A stretch of DNA of 64,000 nt from Marinomonas profundi. Its GTDB lineage: Bacteria > Pseudomonadota > Gammaproteobacteria > Pseudomonadales > Marinomonadaceae. A model generated the notes under the pieces. The model made no database searches and was not told the DNA's origin. It saw only the letters and a list, made by a program, of their open reading frames with translations. The position numbers and the translations under genes are program-made. The stretch spans positions 1,374,578 through 1,438,577 of the forward strand of contig NZ_CP073013.1 of the NCBI RefSeq assembly GCF_020694005.1, in the 5' to 3' direction. Below are positions 29,237 through 39,446 of this stretch, piece after piece. Positions within the stretch are counted from its first letter, which is position 1, and each line of letters begins with the position of its first letter.

Positions 29237-30766
29237 TCACTGCGCTTTTTTAATGTCATCCTGTATACCACGAGCACTTCGCGCCCAAGGATTTAGATCA
29301 CGGATATCTTTGGGCAAGGACTCCGCCGCCGCGATCGCTTCACTTCGATTACGATACGAACCATACACCACCACAAACCAATCTCTGCCATTGTGCTTGG
29401 ATTTAAAGTATCCAAAGGCACTGATGCTGCCTTGATCACGAATAAAGTCTTTTACCGTATCCTGATTATGAGTGCCTAATAACTGCAAGGTGTAGCGGTT
29501 TGGGTTTTGCGATAACCACCATTGCGTTTTATCAAACGGGTCTGTCTCCTTTAGATTGCTCGGTGCCTCTTTTCTTATTGGCTCAACTTTCCCTTCCGCT
29601 TCTGGCGCAGGCGCCACGGTTGGTGCTTCATTGCGCAGAGGGGCCGTAGCGATAGCAGGCGACAACATCGATGGCGAAGAAGATACGCCATTAGACGTAC
29701 TGATTGGCGGCAAAGACGTACCCACCGGTATCGGCGGCAGCAGAATCTCCCCTTCTTCACCGATTCTTCGTTGCATGGCATCAATGCGCGCAATGGTTTC
29801 TGTGGAGGATTGCCCTTGTCGCGGCGTCAGCGGAATCACATTATTGCTTTTGGCCGTCGTGTTTGATGTCGATGGCGTGTCAGAAAACAGCACCGCCACT
29901 AAGATACCCAACATCACCACCGAAAGCAGCGCCATGTGCGCCAACGGAAACCCCATCGCAAGGTTAAAACGTAACGCGGATTTTGCTGGTTTATTGCCAT
30001 TGCCCATCATCGCCTGAGCCAGCTGATTGATGCGCCCAGGGTAACCGCCCGATTCTTGGTGTATCTGCTTCACCTGCTTGTCATTAAACGGCAAGTTAAT
30101 CTCCCCTCCCACCGCACGCACACGATGCAACAAATAGGCTCGGGTTTGCTCTAGTGAATAGGGTGCTAAGGTAAAAGAATGGCTCAGTTGTTCATAACGA
30201 GAACGTTGAAATGCATCAAGATTGCGCGCTAGAGAATACTCACTAAACAACACAACATGGGGAACGGTTTGATTTTCGGTGGCCAATGACATCATGTCCA
30301 ACAGCATTCCCACCGCGTCGCTGTTTAACTCTTGGGCATTATCAATCAATACCAGCGCCGCTTGGCCTTTTTCATCTAAATCATGGGAAAACTTGAGCAA
30401 AGGACCAAAGGTGGTTTCATTGGGCGGCTGTGAAAAGTGACTGGCAAAACCAAGATACATGGCTTGCAGTAGCTGCCCAGCCGTCATCAACATTGTGGCT
30501 TTGACGTGGCTGACTACCGTGGTGTCGTCTTGATGACGAGCGAACTCCATTAAAAAACGACTTTTGCCACTGCCTTGCGGCCCTTGCACCACGGAAAGCA
30601 AACTGCTGTAGCGGCTTAGGTGTTCAAGCAATGCTAGCTGCTGATTGCCTTCTTCCGAAGCAAAATACACAGACGCGTCTTTCGAGCCAAAGGGATCCCT
30701 CAGCGTGGCTTTTGGCGGCTGATTCAGCGCATCTTCTAAATCAAACTGAAAGTCTGGCTTAGACAT
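29237..30766 (-). CDS. damX: DamX-like protein: AAA ATPase, membrane helix and SPOR domain
   Basis: Cell-division-associated membrane protein (509 aa). The N-terminal cytoplasmic AAA domain has Walker A GPQGSGKS near 60-67 and ALVLIDNAQEL as Walker B. One membrane helix follows (FPLAHMALLSVVMLGILVAVLF, about 274-295), then a Pro/Ser-rich periplasmic linker and a C-terminal SPOR domain (YTLQLLGTHNQDTVKDFI) that binds denuded septal peptidoglycan. The SPOR-ATPase arrangement and the position behind aroB match DamX of other gammaproteobacteria. Confidence 0.88.
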   Translation of the reverse strand: MSKPDFQFDLEDALNQPPKATLRDPFGSKDASVYFASEEGNQQLALLEHLSRYSSLLSVVQGPQGSGKSRFLMEFARHQDDTTVVSHVKATMLMTAGQLLQAMYLGFASHFSQPPNETTFGPLLKFSHDLDEKGQAALVLIDNAQELNSDAVGMLLDMMSLATENQTVPHVVLFSEYSLARNLDAFQRSRYEQLSHSFTLAPYSLEQTRAYLLHRVRAVGGEINLPFNDKQVKQIHQESGGYPGRINQLAQAMMGNGNKPAKSALRFNLAMGFPLAHMALLSVVMLGILVAVLFSDTPSTSNTTAKSNNVIPLTPRQGQSSTETIARIDAMQRRIGEEGEILLPPIPVGTSLPPISTSNGVSSSPSMLSPAIATAPLRNEAPTVAPAPEAEGKVEPIRKEAPSNLKETDPFDKTQWWLSQNPNRYTLQLLGTHNQDTVKDFIRDQGSISAFGYFKSKHNGRDWFVVVYGSYRNRSEAIAAAESLPKDIRDLNPWARSARGIQDDIKKAQ

Positions 30767-30797
30767 AGTCGTCCTTCAACAATAAGTCACCTACAGG

Positions 30798-31904
30798 TCA
30801 AGCAAGGCTGGCTTGCTTACTCACTTCAAGCGCATCGAAAAGGCAGGCGTCAAAGTCTTGCAGCGGAAAGTCAGACGTCACAATAGCGTCGCCCATCGAT
30901 CCCAACAAAACTAAACGCAAGCTGCCATCAAGCACTTTTTTATCCAACGCCATGCGCTCAACAAACGCCTCACGTGTCATTTCAGCCGGTGGCAACACCG
31001 GTAAATTTGCGGCTTTAAACAGCGCCACAGCACGGCTGACATCTTGTTCAGAGACATTGCCCATGCGCCAAGAAAGGTCTATCGCTAACACGCTGCCCGC
31101 GGCAACCGCTTCGCCATGCAACCAATTTCCATAACCCATTTCCGTTTCAATCGCATGGCCAAAAGTATGCCCAAAATTAAGGATAGCGCGAAGGCCACCT
31201 TCTCTTTCGTCTTGCGCCACTACGTTCGCTTTCGCCAAACAAGACCGGTAAATAGCGTCGCTAATTTTGTCATTGTCCAACGCCATCAACTGAGGCATTT
31301 CTTGCTCTAGCCAATCAAAAAACGGCGCGTCACAAATCAAGCCATATTTGATGACTTCCGCCATGCCCGCAGACAACTCTCGCGGCGGCAAGCTTAATAA
31401 GGTTTCGGTATCAATAATCACCGCTTGAGGCTGATAAAACGCCCCAATCATGTTTTTACCTAGCGGGTGATTCACCCCCGTTTTGCCACCAACGGAAGAG
31501 TCCACTTGTGACAACAAGGTCGTCGGCACTTGAATAAACGGCACACCGCGCTGATAGGTGGCCGCGGCAAAGCCCGCCATATCCCCCACCACACCGCCGC
31601 CCAAGGCAATCACCGTCGTGGTACGGTTGTGTTTTGCTTCTAACAAGGCTGACATGATCATGCCGTAGGTTTCTAACGTCTTATAGGATTCACCGTCCGG
31701 CAAAATACAAGTATCGACTTTATAGTCTACTGATAACATAGACACCATGGCGTCTAAATACAAAGGCGCGATGGTGTCATTGGTCACTATCATGACTTGT
31801 TTGCCATGAATAGCGTCATCAAACAGCGATTTCTGCTGGCGAATTCCACTACCGATAAAAATAGGGTAACTGCGATCGCCAAGATCAACGGTTAACGTAC
31901 GCAT
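30798..31904 (-). CDS. aroB: 3-dehydroquinate synthase
   Basis: Second enzyme of the shikimate pathway (368 aa), converting DAHP to 3-dehydroquinate with NAD+ and Zn2+. It has [12 protein letters not shown], the NAD-binding [44 protein letters not shown] and metal ligands in [11 protein letters not shown]. The start overlaps the aroK stop by 1 nt (TAATG), showing coupling. It lies upstream of damX in the conserved aroK-aroB-damX order. Confidence 0.97.
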   Translation of the reverse strand: MRTLTVDLGDRSYPIFIGSGIRQQKSLFDDAIHGKQVMIVTNDTIAPLYLDAMVSMLSVDYKVDTCILPDGESYKTLETYGMIMSALLEAKHNRTTTVIALGGGVVGDMAGFAAATYQRGVPFIQVPTTLLSQVDSSVGGKTGVNHPLGKNMIGAFYQPQAVIIDTETLLSLPPRELSAGMAEVIKYGLICDAPFFDWLEQEMPQLMALDNDKISDAIYRSCLAKANVVAQDEREGGLRAILNFGHTFGHAIETEMGYGNWLHGEAVAAGSVLAIDLSWRMGNVSEQDVSRAVALFKAANLPVLPPAEMTREAFVERMALDKKVLDGSLRLVLLGSMGDAIVTSDFPLQDFDACLFDALEVSKQASLA

Positions 31905-32452
31905 TAGGATACAGTGCTCTCCATTTTCAGATGTCGCTTTATCGCGTCCAGCACCTTATTGGCGACAGAACGAGGATGGCGCGCATCGGTTTCGATAATC
32001 AAGGTCGCTACTTCTCGATAAAGAGGGTCGCGCACTTCAAATAGTTTTTTTAATGTCGCTTTCGGATCGCCGGTTTGCAACAGCGGCCTGTGGGTACTTT
32101 TGGAAGTACGATACAGTTGCTGAGCAACGGAGGCATAGAGATACACCACTAGAGCATTGTCGCGCAGAATGTCTCGATTCTCTTCGCGCATGACAATACC
32201 GCCACCGGTGGCTAATACGCAGTCACCTGTATCAGATTGTGCAATAGCGGCCAGCGCTTGGGTTTCACGACGACGAAAACCGTCTTCGCCTTCTCTTTCA
32301 AAGATCCAAGGAATATCCGCACCAGCATTGTCTTCAATGACTTTATCCAAGTCATAAAACGCTTTGCCCATTGATTGAGAAATCAAACGACCTATGGTGG
32401 TTTTTCCTGCGCCCATCGGGCCTACTAAAATAATATTGGGGGCTTTTATCAT
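31904..32452 (-). CDS. aroK: Shikimate kinase I
   Basis: Shikimate kinase (about 182 aa): phosphorylates shikimate with ATP. Walker [10 protein letters not shown] lies near the N-terminus; [30 protein letters not shown] gives the shikimate-binding Asp and Arg residues, and LATGGGIV is the Gly-rich substrate loop. A TTG at 32461 is in frame; the ATG at 32452 ([12 protein letters not shown]) matches the usual N-terminus, though neither has a clear ribosome-binding site. It follows the pilQ-like gene, as in many gammaproteobacteria. Confidence 0.96.
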   Translation of the reverse strand: MIKAPNIILVGPMGAGKTTIGRLISQSMGKAFYDLDKVIEDNAGADIPWIFEREGEDGFRRRETQALAAIAQSDTGDCVLATGGGIVMREENRDILRDNALVVYLYASVAQQLYRTSKSTHRPLLQTGDPKATLKKLFEVRDPLYREVATLIIETDARHPRSVANKVLDAIKRHLKMESTVS

Positions 32453-32494
32453 TGTATTCAATTACGTCGGAATTAAGCAGATTTAGACTGCGGC

Positions 32495-33673
32495 CTAGTT
32501 AACTGACATTTGTAGCAGCTTTGGCGTAATAAATACAAGCAATTCAACCTTTTCTTGCTGTTCTGAACGCCTTTTAAACAACTCGCCCAGCCATGGGATG
32601 TCACTAAAGAATGGCACCCGACTTTCCGATTCGAAACTTTCTTCGCGGAAAATCCCCCCTAAAACAAGCGTTTCTTGGTTTTTCACCACTACTTGCGTCT
32701 TTAAGCGATTGGTTTTTAAACTCGGCACACCGTTAACCAAATCCCCTACCGAATCTTGATGTATGGTCAACGACAACAAAATATGTTCGCCGTCTTTGAC
32801 AAAGGGTGTCACCTCTAACATCAGTGCAGCCTGACGAAATTCAACGTTAATATTGTCATCATTCACTGTCTGGTAAGGCACTTCTGTGCCTGACTCTATC
32901 CTCGCAGGTAAACCTTCCGAGGTGACTATTTTGGGTTTAGAGAGAATATTGGCGCTGCCTTCGCTTTCCATCATGTCTAAGGTAAACGCCAATAACCCCG
33001 CGCTGCCAGCGGTGGAAAAATCCAGACTGCTGGTCGACACCAACGCGCCTAAATCCACCGCGCCACCGAACGACGAGCGCACGCCATCGGATAAATTAGT
33101 CTGCCAATTCACCCCAAATTGCGATTGTGCAGAGCGACTCACCTGAGCAATTTGCGCACTGATTTCAATTTGCCTCAACGGCGCATCGAGCCAAGCCAGC
33201 GTTTCTTTAACGCCGGCTATCGAATGACAAGAATACGTCACAATAGAGTTAGTACGATTGTCTACAATAAGGCTAATGGAAGGGTATAAGGTTTGTAAGT
33301 GCACACCAACTTCTTCGGCTTTGGCGTGTTTCAATACCCAATAATCTCGCTGACAAACCGACGACTCAGGCGCTTCAATAGAGATAACATCTTCCTCTGC
33401 CAGCAAAATAGCGACGTCACCCTGCCACTCAAGTCGAATCCTTGGTTGCTGCGCAACCGCTTCCATCACTTCGCGCCAGCTGGCGTCTTTAATTGACAGG
33501 GTTAAAACCGCGTCTATGTCTGGACTAATCACCACACTTTCATTCATCTGTGACGCCAGCCAAGGCAGCACCTCCTGCAATGGCCGCGCTTCAAAATACA
33601 CATCCATCGCCCAAATCGGCCGTATCGCAAGCAACACAAAAAGCACACAACCACGCCGTATTCGCTTAATCAT
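32495..33673 (-). CDS. PilQ/HofQ-like outer-membrane secretin, short form
   Basis: Secretin of a type IV pilus or competence system (392 aa, much shorter than canonical PilQ at about 700 and like E. coli HofQ at about 410). A signal peptide covers 1-22 (cleaved after IWA). A short STN-like N-domain (YFEARPLQEVLPWLASQM) and an N1-type domain (VLKHAKAEEVGVHLQTLYPS) follow. The secretin core has GSANILSKPKIVTSEGLPARI and VPFFSDIPWLGELFKRR. The AMIN domains are absent. Its start overlaps the upstream gene by 8 nt; AAGGAG precedes the ATG. Confidence 0.88.
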   Translation of the reverse strand: MIKRIRRGCVLFVLLAIRPIWAMDVYFEARPLQEVLPWLASQMNESVVISPDIDAVLTLSIKDASWREVMEAVAQQPRIRLEWQGDVAILLAEEDVISIEAPESSVCQRDYWVLKHAKAEEVGVHLQTLYPSISLIVDNRTNSIVTYSCHSIAGVKETLAWLDAPLRQIEISAQIAQVSRSAQSQFGVNWQTNLSDGVRSSFGGAVDLGALVSTSSLDFSTAGSAGLLAFTLDMMESEGSANILSKPKIVTSEGLPARIESGTEVPYQTVNDDNINVEFRQAALMLEVTPFVKDGEHILLSLTIHQDSVGDLVNGVPSLKTNRLKTQVVVKNQETLVLGGIFREESFESESRVPFFSDIPWLGELFKRRSEQQEKVELLVFITPKLLQMSVN

Positions 33674-34376
33674 CTGCCCGCTCCTTTTCCCGAATCATCA
33701 ACGCCATCTGCGCACCATCCTTTGCCAGTAACATGACCCGATCAAAAAACACATCACTGACGGTCAACCCAGCCACAGACAACCAACTTCCCTTGCGCAC
33801 CCAGTGTCGATGTTGTTTGTATTCCAACAAGGCCGATGTCACATTCCCCGCTCGCATCGTCGATAATAAGCGCCAATCGCGCTCAACAAACCGATACGCA
33901 CGCAAGGGGGTTGGCAACCAATTGTGGTAACTTCGATTGCCATGCATCCCCTGCACATCAAATGATAATCGCCCAAACCAGCGGCCGTCCGACGTTCTTT
34001 GCCAATCAACCGACAGTAAACCTAATGCGAACTGAGCCTCGATCACTTCAAACAAGTGCTGCCATTGCGCTATCGAGGCGGTGCCTTGTATCGACCATTT
34101 CGTTGGCACCTGATCTTTCTCGGCAGCCACGTCATGAGTCACCCAAGGCACCGCTGAAAGCACGAGGTCATTAAGTTGCTCCGCCTGTAACCGGGTCTTG
34201 CTCCAATCCTCTGACGCTTGCTCTTTTAGCCGGATGTGGCGTGTCATTTCACTGTGCGACTGAGACAAAAAAGGGTACCAAGCCGCTATTTGCAACAGGC
34301 TCAATAGCACGACAAGCGAGACGGTCATGCCATAAAAGAGCGAATGACTAAGGTTTGAACACACTGATATGCGCAT
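33666..34376 (-). CDS. Predicted pilus assembly protein, PilO/PilP-like in position
   Basis: Membrane protein of 236 aa with no strong family match by eye. It has a short N-terminal cytoplasmic stretch, one membrane helix (FYGMTVSLVVLLSLLQIAAWYPFL, about 14-37), a coiled-coil-prone segment and a periplasmic domain. The C-terminal ~50 residues (HWVRKGSWLSVAGLTVSDVFFDRVMLL...GAQMALMI) resemble the beta-rich end of PilP/HofP. It lies between a GspL/PilM-N-like gene and the secretin gene, overlapping both (29 and 8 nt), so it probably replaces PilO and PilP. This rests on context. Confidence 0.55.
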   Translation of the reverse strand: MRISVCSNLSHSLFYGMTVSLVVLLSLLQIAAWYPFLSQSHSEMTRHIRLKEQASEDWSKTRLQAEQLNDLVLSAVPWVTHDVAAEKDQVPTKWSIQGTASIAQWQHLFEVIEAQFALGLLSVDWQRTSDGRWFGRLSFDVQGMHGNRSYHNWLPTPLRAYRFVERDWRLLSTMRAGNVTSALLEYKQHRHWVRKGSWLSVAGLTVSDVFFDRVMLLAKDGAQMALMIREKERADD

Positions 34377-35280
34377 CCACTACACCCTCCTGATTAAGTC
34401 CAGACGGTGAATGATAGAGGTCACGTTTTACTTCCCAGCGCCAGTCAGGTTGTTGCTGTCGCCATGCCGTGAGCAAGAGGCTCAATGCTTGTTCCGGCAA
34501 GGTCACACTAAAGGTCACGCTTGACGCCGCGCCCTCAAACCGCGCCAAGCGAGCCGAAGACGGTAAGCCTTGGACCATCTCCAGCGCCGACGCAACAAAA
34601 GCATTCGCCGTTTGATCGTCTTGCCAAGCCATCTGATCTGCCAATGCCCGCTGACGCTCCTGTAGCGCAAGCACGGACTCTTGCTGCCAAGCCATAAAAT
34701 AAAACAACGCCGCAGCATGAATCAGTAAACTCGCCAACAGCAAGTATCCCCATAAGCGCAACGCGGTTTTACGCTTTTCTTGATTTGGCTGATAAACCGA
34801 CAGGGCATGTTGTGCGATATAAGACCAAGACCGCGCTTTAGTGTGACGGTTTTCCCATAGGCTGAGAGGCATTAACAAACAAGACGTTGCCGCCGCTTGA
34901 AAGGGTAAACACACCGCTTCCGCCCAATCCTTGGTGCAAGCAAACACCGTCAATTGCGCACTTGTCGTCGACAGCACATTTTGTTGATAACTAAAGCATA
35001 CTGACTCAGGGGGCGAAAAGGTGGTTTCTACCGCATAGCTCAACGCCGCCAGAGGCAATAAAGACCTAGGGATAACATGATCTAATGCATGCTGAGAAAC
35101 AGACAAACAATCATCTGGCACCAACACAAGCAGACGTGACGATTTAGATGACAGTGAATCAATGTTGTGGGGGTCAATGCAGTGTGGATCGATAGAGCGC
35201 GCCGCATCATGGGCAGACTCATACCAAGTGCCGTTTTCAGGCCTGTACAGAACCACAGAATAGGTAGGCGTAAGCGTCAT
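34348..35280 (-). CDS. Predicted pilus assembly protein, PilM/PilN- or GspL-like in position
   Basis: A 310-aa protein whose N-terminal ~165 residues look like a reduced actin-like cytoplasmic domain (LLVLVPDDCLSVSQHALDHV; SYAVETTF). A membrane helix (LWGYLLLASLLIHAAALFYFMAW, about 180-202), an alpha-helical stretch and a small periplasmic domain follow. That is the architecture of GspL or a PilM-PilN fusion. It opens the operon ahead of the PilO/P-like and PilQ-like genes and is divergent from PBP1A, exactly where pilM and pilN normally lie. AAGGA precedes the ATG. The function is inferred from position and topology. Confidence 0.55.
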   Translation of the reverse strand: MTLTPTYSVVLYRPENGTWYESAHDAARSIDPHCIDPHNIDSLSSKSSRLLVLVPDDCLSVSQHALDHVIPRSLLPLAALSYAVETTFSPPESVCFSYQQNVLSTTSAQLTVFACTKDWAEAVCLPFQAAATSCLLMPLSLWENRHTKARSWSYIAQHALSVYQPNQEKRKTALRLWGYLLLASLLIHAAALFYFMAWQQESVLALQERQRALADQMAWQDDQTANAFVASALEMVQGLPSSARLARFEGAASSVTFSVTLPEQALSLLLTAWRQQQPDWRWEVKRDLYHSPSGLNQEGVVDAHISVFKP

Positions 35281-35439
35281 TATTCATCCTTGAAATACTC
35301 AGCAAAAGTAAGCAATTACAATCTGGCATCCTAGCCAAACTTGCACAAAGATAACACGATTTGAGGCAAAGTTAACCACCTATTCTGGGCAGATTTTAGG
35401 TATAATGCTTTTTTTTCATCCAGCATTTATTAGACTCAT

Positions 35440-37893
35440 ATGGCCAAGGCACTCAAATTATTCTTTCTTCTCAGTCTTTTTGGTGCGCTTTGCGCCGCAG
35501 GCATCACCTATGCCGTTTACTACAATGTAAAGGATCGCATTCCCACTGTTGCCGAGCTCAAAGACATTGAGCTTAGAATCCCACTGCGCATTTATACCGC
35601 AGACCATCAACTGATTGGTGAGTTTGGCGAACAACGCCGTACACCGATCAACTATGATGACATTCCACCCGATTTAGAACACGCGATATTAGCGGCAGAA
35701 GACGCCAATTTTTACCATCACCCTGGTGTGGATGTTTTCGGTTTAGGGCGCGCTGTGATGCAGCTGATTACCACAGGAGAAAAGCAAGGCGGCGGCAGTA
35801 CCATCACCATGCAAGTTGCCAGAAATTACTTTTTATCCTTTGAGCAAACCTACACCCGTAAATTTACCGAAATATTTATTTCCCTCAAAATGGAACAGGA
35901 ATTAACAAAACACGAAATTCTTGAGCTGTATGTCAACAAAATCTACCTAGGAAACCGCGCTTATGGTTTTGAAGCCGCCGCCCAAGTCTACTATGGTAAA
36001 AGTTTAAACGAATTGGACCTTGCCCAGCTGGCAATGATCGCAGGCTTACCAAAAGCGCCATCACGTTATAACCCAGTGGTCAATCCATCGCGCTCCCTGA
36101 TTCGTCGAAACTGGATTCTGCAACGCATGCTGTCTCTTGGCATGATAGACAAAGCCGCGTACGAAGCGGCGGTAGAATCACCCATCAGCGCCAAAAATCA
36201 TGGCGTCATGCCAGATATAGAAGCCGACTACATTGCCGAAATGGTCCGTTCTGAGCTTTATACTATCTTTGGCGACGACCTCTACAATACCGGCATGACC
36301 GTTTACACCACGATAGATTCCACTCGTCAAAAAGCCGCCAACAAGGCCGTCTTCAACGGCGTTCTTGCTTACGACACGCGACACGGTTACCGCGGCTCGA
36401 TCGACACACGCAGCGATTTGGTTGAGGCATCACTAGAAGAACAAGAACAAGCGCTACAAGACATAGCACGCTTTAAAGACTGGCAAACCGCCTTAGTCAT
36501 CGCAACGAAAGACACCACCGCCGATGTTCGATTGGCGAATGGCGCGCGCGCCACCCTAGTTTGGGAAGCCATGAAATGGGCCAGACCCTACATCAATGAG
36601 GATTCACAAGGGCCATCACCCAAAACCGTTGCCGATATTTTAGTGCCCGGTGACATAGTGCATTTGCGCCCCGACGAGCAATACGAGTGGGTACTGACAC
36701 AAAAACCCACCGTTCAAAGTGCGCTTCTTTCTCTTAACAGCAAAGATGGCGCTATTCAGGCGTTAGTCGGTGGCTTTAACTTTTACGACAATAAATTTAA
36801 CCGGATTACTCAGTCTAAACGCCAGCCGGGGTCCAACTTTAAGCCGTTTATATACGCCAGCGCCTTGAATAGAGGCTACACGGCCGCCAGTATTATCAAC
36901 GATGCTCCGGTGGTATTTAACGACACTAATCTCGCTTCAGCATGGCGTCCCACCAATGATGGCGGCAAATTTTATGGTCCAACACGATTACGCCAAGCCC
37001 TATACCGTTCACAAAACATTGTTTCGGTTCGACTTTTAGACGAAATGGGCATACGCCCTACGCTCGACTTTTTGCGTCGCTTTGGTTTTGACCCAGACCA
37101 ACTACCTCACAACCTTTCTTTGTCATTAGGCAGTGCCAACTTATCGCCATTGCAACTGGCGGCGGGTTATGCGGTTTTTTCGAATGGCGGCCATCAAATA
37201 CAACCCTACCTGATAGACAAGGTCGTAGGCCGAGACAAGCAAACGCTGTTTCAAGCCAACCCGGTGACCGTATGCGTCACTTGCACCTTGCTAGATAACA
37301 AAACAGATAATGAACCGGAGAGCGAAACTCAAACCGGGCTATTTGAAACAGCAGACGGGATTCGCAACCTACCTGTGGCACCTCAAGTGATTGACCCAGA
37401 AGTAAACTACATTGTTTATGACATGATGAGAGATGTCATCAAATACGGCACAGGACGTCGGGCTCTGGTGCTTCGAAGAGATGACATTGCAGGAAAAACC
37501 GGCACCACAAACGATGGTCGCGACGCGTGGTTTTCAGGCTTTAACGGTGATATTGTCACCTCGGTTTGGAGTGGCTTTGATAATAACTCACCGCTTGGCC
37601 GTGGTGAATGGGGTGGCTCGATATCGCTACCGCCATGGATAGAGTACATGCGCGAGGCATTAAGGGACACTCCGCCCTCTTTCATTCCCAAGCCTTCGTC
37701 ACTCGTGACGGTGCGCATTGACCCTAATACCGGTGAACGCGCGCTACCAGGCCAGTCTAATGCCATTTTTGAGATCTTTAGAAAAGACCACGTTCCACCT
37801 CAACGTAACCTACACCTGCCCACAATGGACGGGATAGGAAGCGGCACACAGGAAGACAAACAAGAAAACAACGCCTTAGAAAACCTATTCTAA
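35440..37893 (+). CDS. mrcA: Penicillin-binding protein 1A (bifunctional murein synthase)
   Basis: Class A PBP (817 aa): polymerises glycan strands and cross-links peptides in the periplasm. There is a membrane anchor at about 5-28. The GT51 transglycosylase domain has AAEDANFYHHPGVD and GGSTITMQVARN. An OB-fold insert of the PBP1A type follows, then the transpeptidase domain with the SxxK serine in KRQPGSNFKPF, the SQN motif (YRSQN) and KTGTTNDGRD. It is divergent from the pilus genes, the standard ponA/pilM arrangement. The C-terminus is not truncated. Confidence 0.96.
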   Translation: MAKALKLFFLLSLFGALCAAGITYAVYYNVKDRIPTVAELKDIELRIPLRIYTADHQLIGEFGEQRRTPINYDDIPPDLEHAILAAEDANFYHHPGVDVFGLGRAVMQLITTGEKQGGGSTITMQVARNYFLSFEQTYTRKFTEIFISLKMEQELTKHEILELYVNKIYLGNRAYGFEAAAQVYYGKSLNELDLAQLAMIAGLPKAPSRYNPVVNPSRSLIRRNWILQRMLSLGMIDKAAYEAAVESPISAKNHGVMPDIEADYIAEMVRSELYTIFGDDLYNTGMTVYTTIDSTRQKAANKAVFNGVLAYDTRHGYRGSIDTRSDLVEASLEEQEQALQDIARFKDWQTALVIATKDTTADVRLANGARATLVWEAMKWARPYINEDSQGPSPKTVADILVPGDIVHLRPDEQYEWVLTQKPTVQSALLSLNSKDGAIQALVGGFNFYDNKFNRITQSKRQPGSNFKPFIYASALNRGYTAASIINDAPVVFNDTNLASAWRPTNDGGKFYGPTRLRQALYRSQNIVSVRLLDEMGIRPTLDFLRRFGFDPDQLPHNLSLSLGSANLSPLQLAAGYAVFSNGGHQIQPYLIDKVVGRDKQTLFQANPVTVCVTCTLLDNKTDNEPESETQTGLFETADGIRNLPVAPQVIDPEVNYIVYDMMRDVIKYGTGRRALVLRRDDIAGKTGTTNDGRDAWFSGFNGDIVTSVWSGFDNNSPLGRGEWGGSISLPPWIEYMREALRDTPPSFIPKPSSLVTVRIDPNTGERALPGQSNAIFEIFRKDHVPPQRNLHLPTMDGIGSGTQEDKQENNALENLF

Positions 37894-37958
37894 TACCCGT
37901 TTTTTAGCTTAAAGCTTTTTAAGCGACGCTATTTAGACCAAAAATGTTATTCAGACCA

Positions 37959-37995
37959 AAAAAAAGCGACGCTATGTTCATGCGTCGCTTTTTTT
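37959..37995. terminator. Bidirectional terminator between PBP1A and malic enzyme genes
   Basis: The arms 37959-37972 (A-run then AGCGACGC) and 37982-37995 (GCGTCGCT then T-run) form a 14-bp stem with a 9-nt loop. It serves both convergent genes. A second partial copy of AAGCGACGCTAT lies about 45 nt upstream (37920-37931). Confidence 0.88.
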
Positions 37996-38011
37996 ACGAG
38001 AGATACGTCAA

Positions 38012-39280
38012 TTACGCACCGAAGTGATCAAGACTCTCAAGCGGGTAAAAGTCTGGATAAGGTAGCATAGCCACACCAGAATCAACCGCAGCACGAGCAA
38101 CCGCCGCCGACACGACGTTAAGCAAACGAGCGTCCATTGGTTTTGGCAAAATATACTCTTTACCGAAGCTCAATGGTGCGCCACCGTAGGCTGCAACCAC
38201 ATCCGCAGGCGCGGCTTCTTTGGCAAGATCTTTAAGCGCATGAACTGCCGCCACTTTCATTTCTTCGTTGATCTTAGTCGCACGAACGTCTAAAGCACCA
38301 CGGAAGATGAAAGGGAAGCCAAGCACGTTGTTTACTTGGTTCGGATAATCAGAACGACCTGTTGCCATGATCAAATCATCACGCGTTGCACGAGCAAGCT
38401 CTGGATTGATTTCTGGGTCAGGGTTTGAACAAGCAAAAACGATAGGATTAGCGGCCATTTTAGCAAGCTGGTCAGCAGACAATAGATCTGGACCTGATAC
38501 GCCGATAAACACATCTGCGCCTTCCATTGCATCATCAAGCGTGCGCTTGTCAGTATCAATCGCAAACATGGCTTTGAACTGGTTCAAGTCAGTGCGGCCA
38601 GAATGAATAACGCCATTACGGTCAAGAACGAAGATATTTTCACGTTGTGCGCCACAAGCAATAATCAGCTTCATGCACGCTGTCGCGGCGGCACCTGCGC
38701 CCAAACAAACGATCTTCGCATCAGCAATGTTTTTACCTTGAAGCTCAAGCGCATTCAGAAGACCCGCTGCGGTCACAATTGCCGTACCGTGCTGGTCATC
38801 ATGAAAGACAGGGATAGAACAACGTTCAATCAATTGACGTTCAATTTCAAAACACTCAGGCGCTTTAATGTCTTCTAAGTTGATACCACCGTACGTGTTG
38901 GCAATGCGCGCAACCGTATCGATGAAAGCCTGTGGGCTCTCAGATTCTACTTCCACGTCAACCGAGTTAATGCCAGCAAAACGCTTAAACAACAAGCCTT
39001 TGCCTTCCATAACCGGTTTACTGGCCAATGGCCCTAAATTACCCAAACCTAAAATAGCCGAGCCATCAGAAATAACCGCGACTAGATTGCCTTTACCCGT
39101 ATAACGGTAGGCATTTTCTGGGTCTTTTGCGATTTCACGACAAGGTTCTGCCACACCTGGACTATATGCCAGAGCAAGATCACGAGCGGTTGCGGTAGGT
39201 TTTGAAATAGTAACGCTCAGTTTTCCTGGAACTGGATATTCATGATAATCCAGTGCAGCTTGCTTAATATCTTCTGCCAT
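38012..39280 (-). CDS. Malic enzyme (short form, MaeB-type catalytic domain)
   Basis: Oxidative decarboxylation of malate to pyruvate with NAD(P)+ (422 aa). It has the malic N-domain (TARDLALAYSPGVAEPC, RYTGKGNLVAVISDGSAILGLGNLG, HDDQHGTAIV) and the NAD-binding domain (IVCLGAGAAATACMKL). It lacks the C-terminal phosphotransacetylase-like domain of E. coli MaeB (759 aa), so it is the short form common in many bacteria. The cofactor preference is not certain. It is monocistronic, ended by the terminator shared with PBP1A. Confidence 0.93.
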   Translation of the reverse strand: MAEDIKQAALDYHEYPVPGKLSVTISKPTATARDLALAYSPGVAEPCREIAKDPENAYRYTGKGNLVAVISDGSAILGLGNLGPLASKPVMEGKGLLFKRFAGINSVDVEVESESPQAFIDTVARIANTYGGINLEDIKAPECFEIERQLIERCSIPVFHDDQHGTAIVTAAGLLNALELQGKNIADAKIVCLGAGAAATACMKLIIACGAQRENIFVLDRNGVIHSGRTDLNQFKAMFAIDTDKRTLDDAMEGADVFIGVSGPDLLSADQLAKMAANPIVFACSNPDPEINPELARATRDDLIMATGRSDYPNQVNNVLGFPFIFRGALDVRATKINEEMKVAAVHALKDLAKEAAPADVVAAYGGAPLSFGKEYILPKPMDARLLNVVSAAVARAAVDSGVAMLPYPDFYPLESLDHFGA

Positions 39281-39446
39281 TATGATGTTTCCGTCTATTT
39301 GGTGTTATTAATTAGTTTTATGATAGCCAAACTGGGCCTTGTCCCCAAGCCTACAAAAGCTTCGAAAGTGGCACCTTATAATTTTGAATCATCAGAATAG
39401 TCGATCTACTCAATACTTTAAAGCGTAAACCCATAGGAATATTCTA

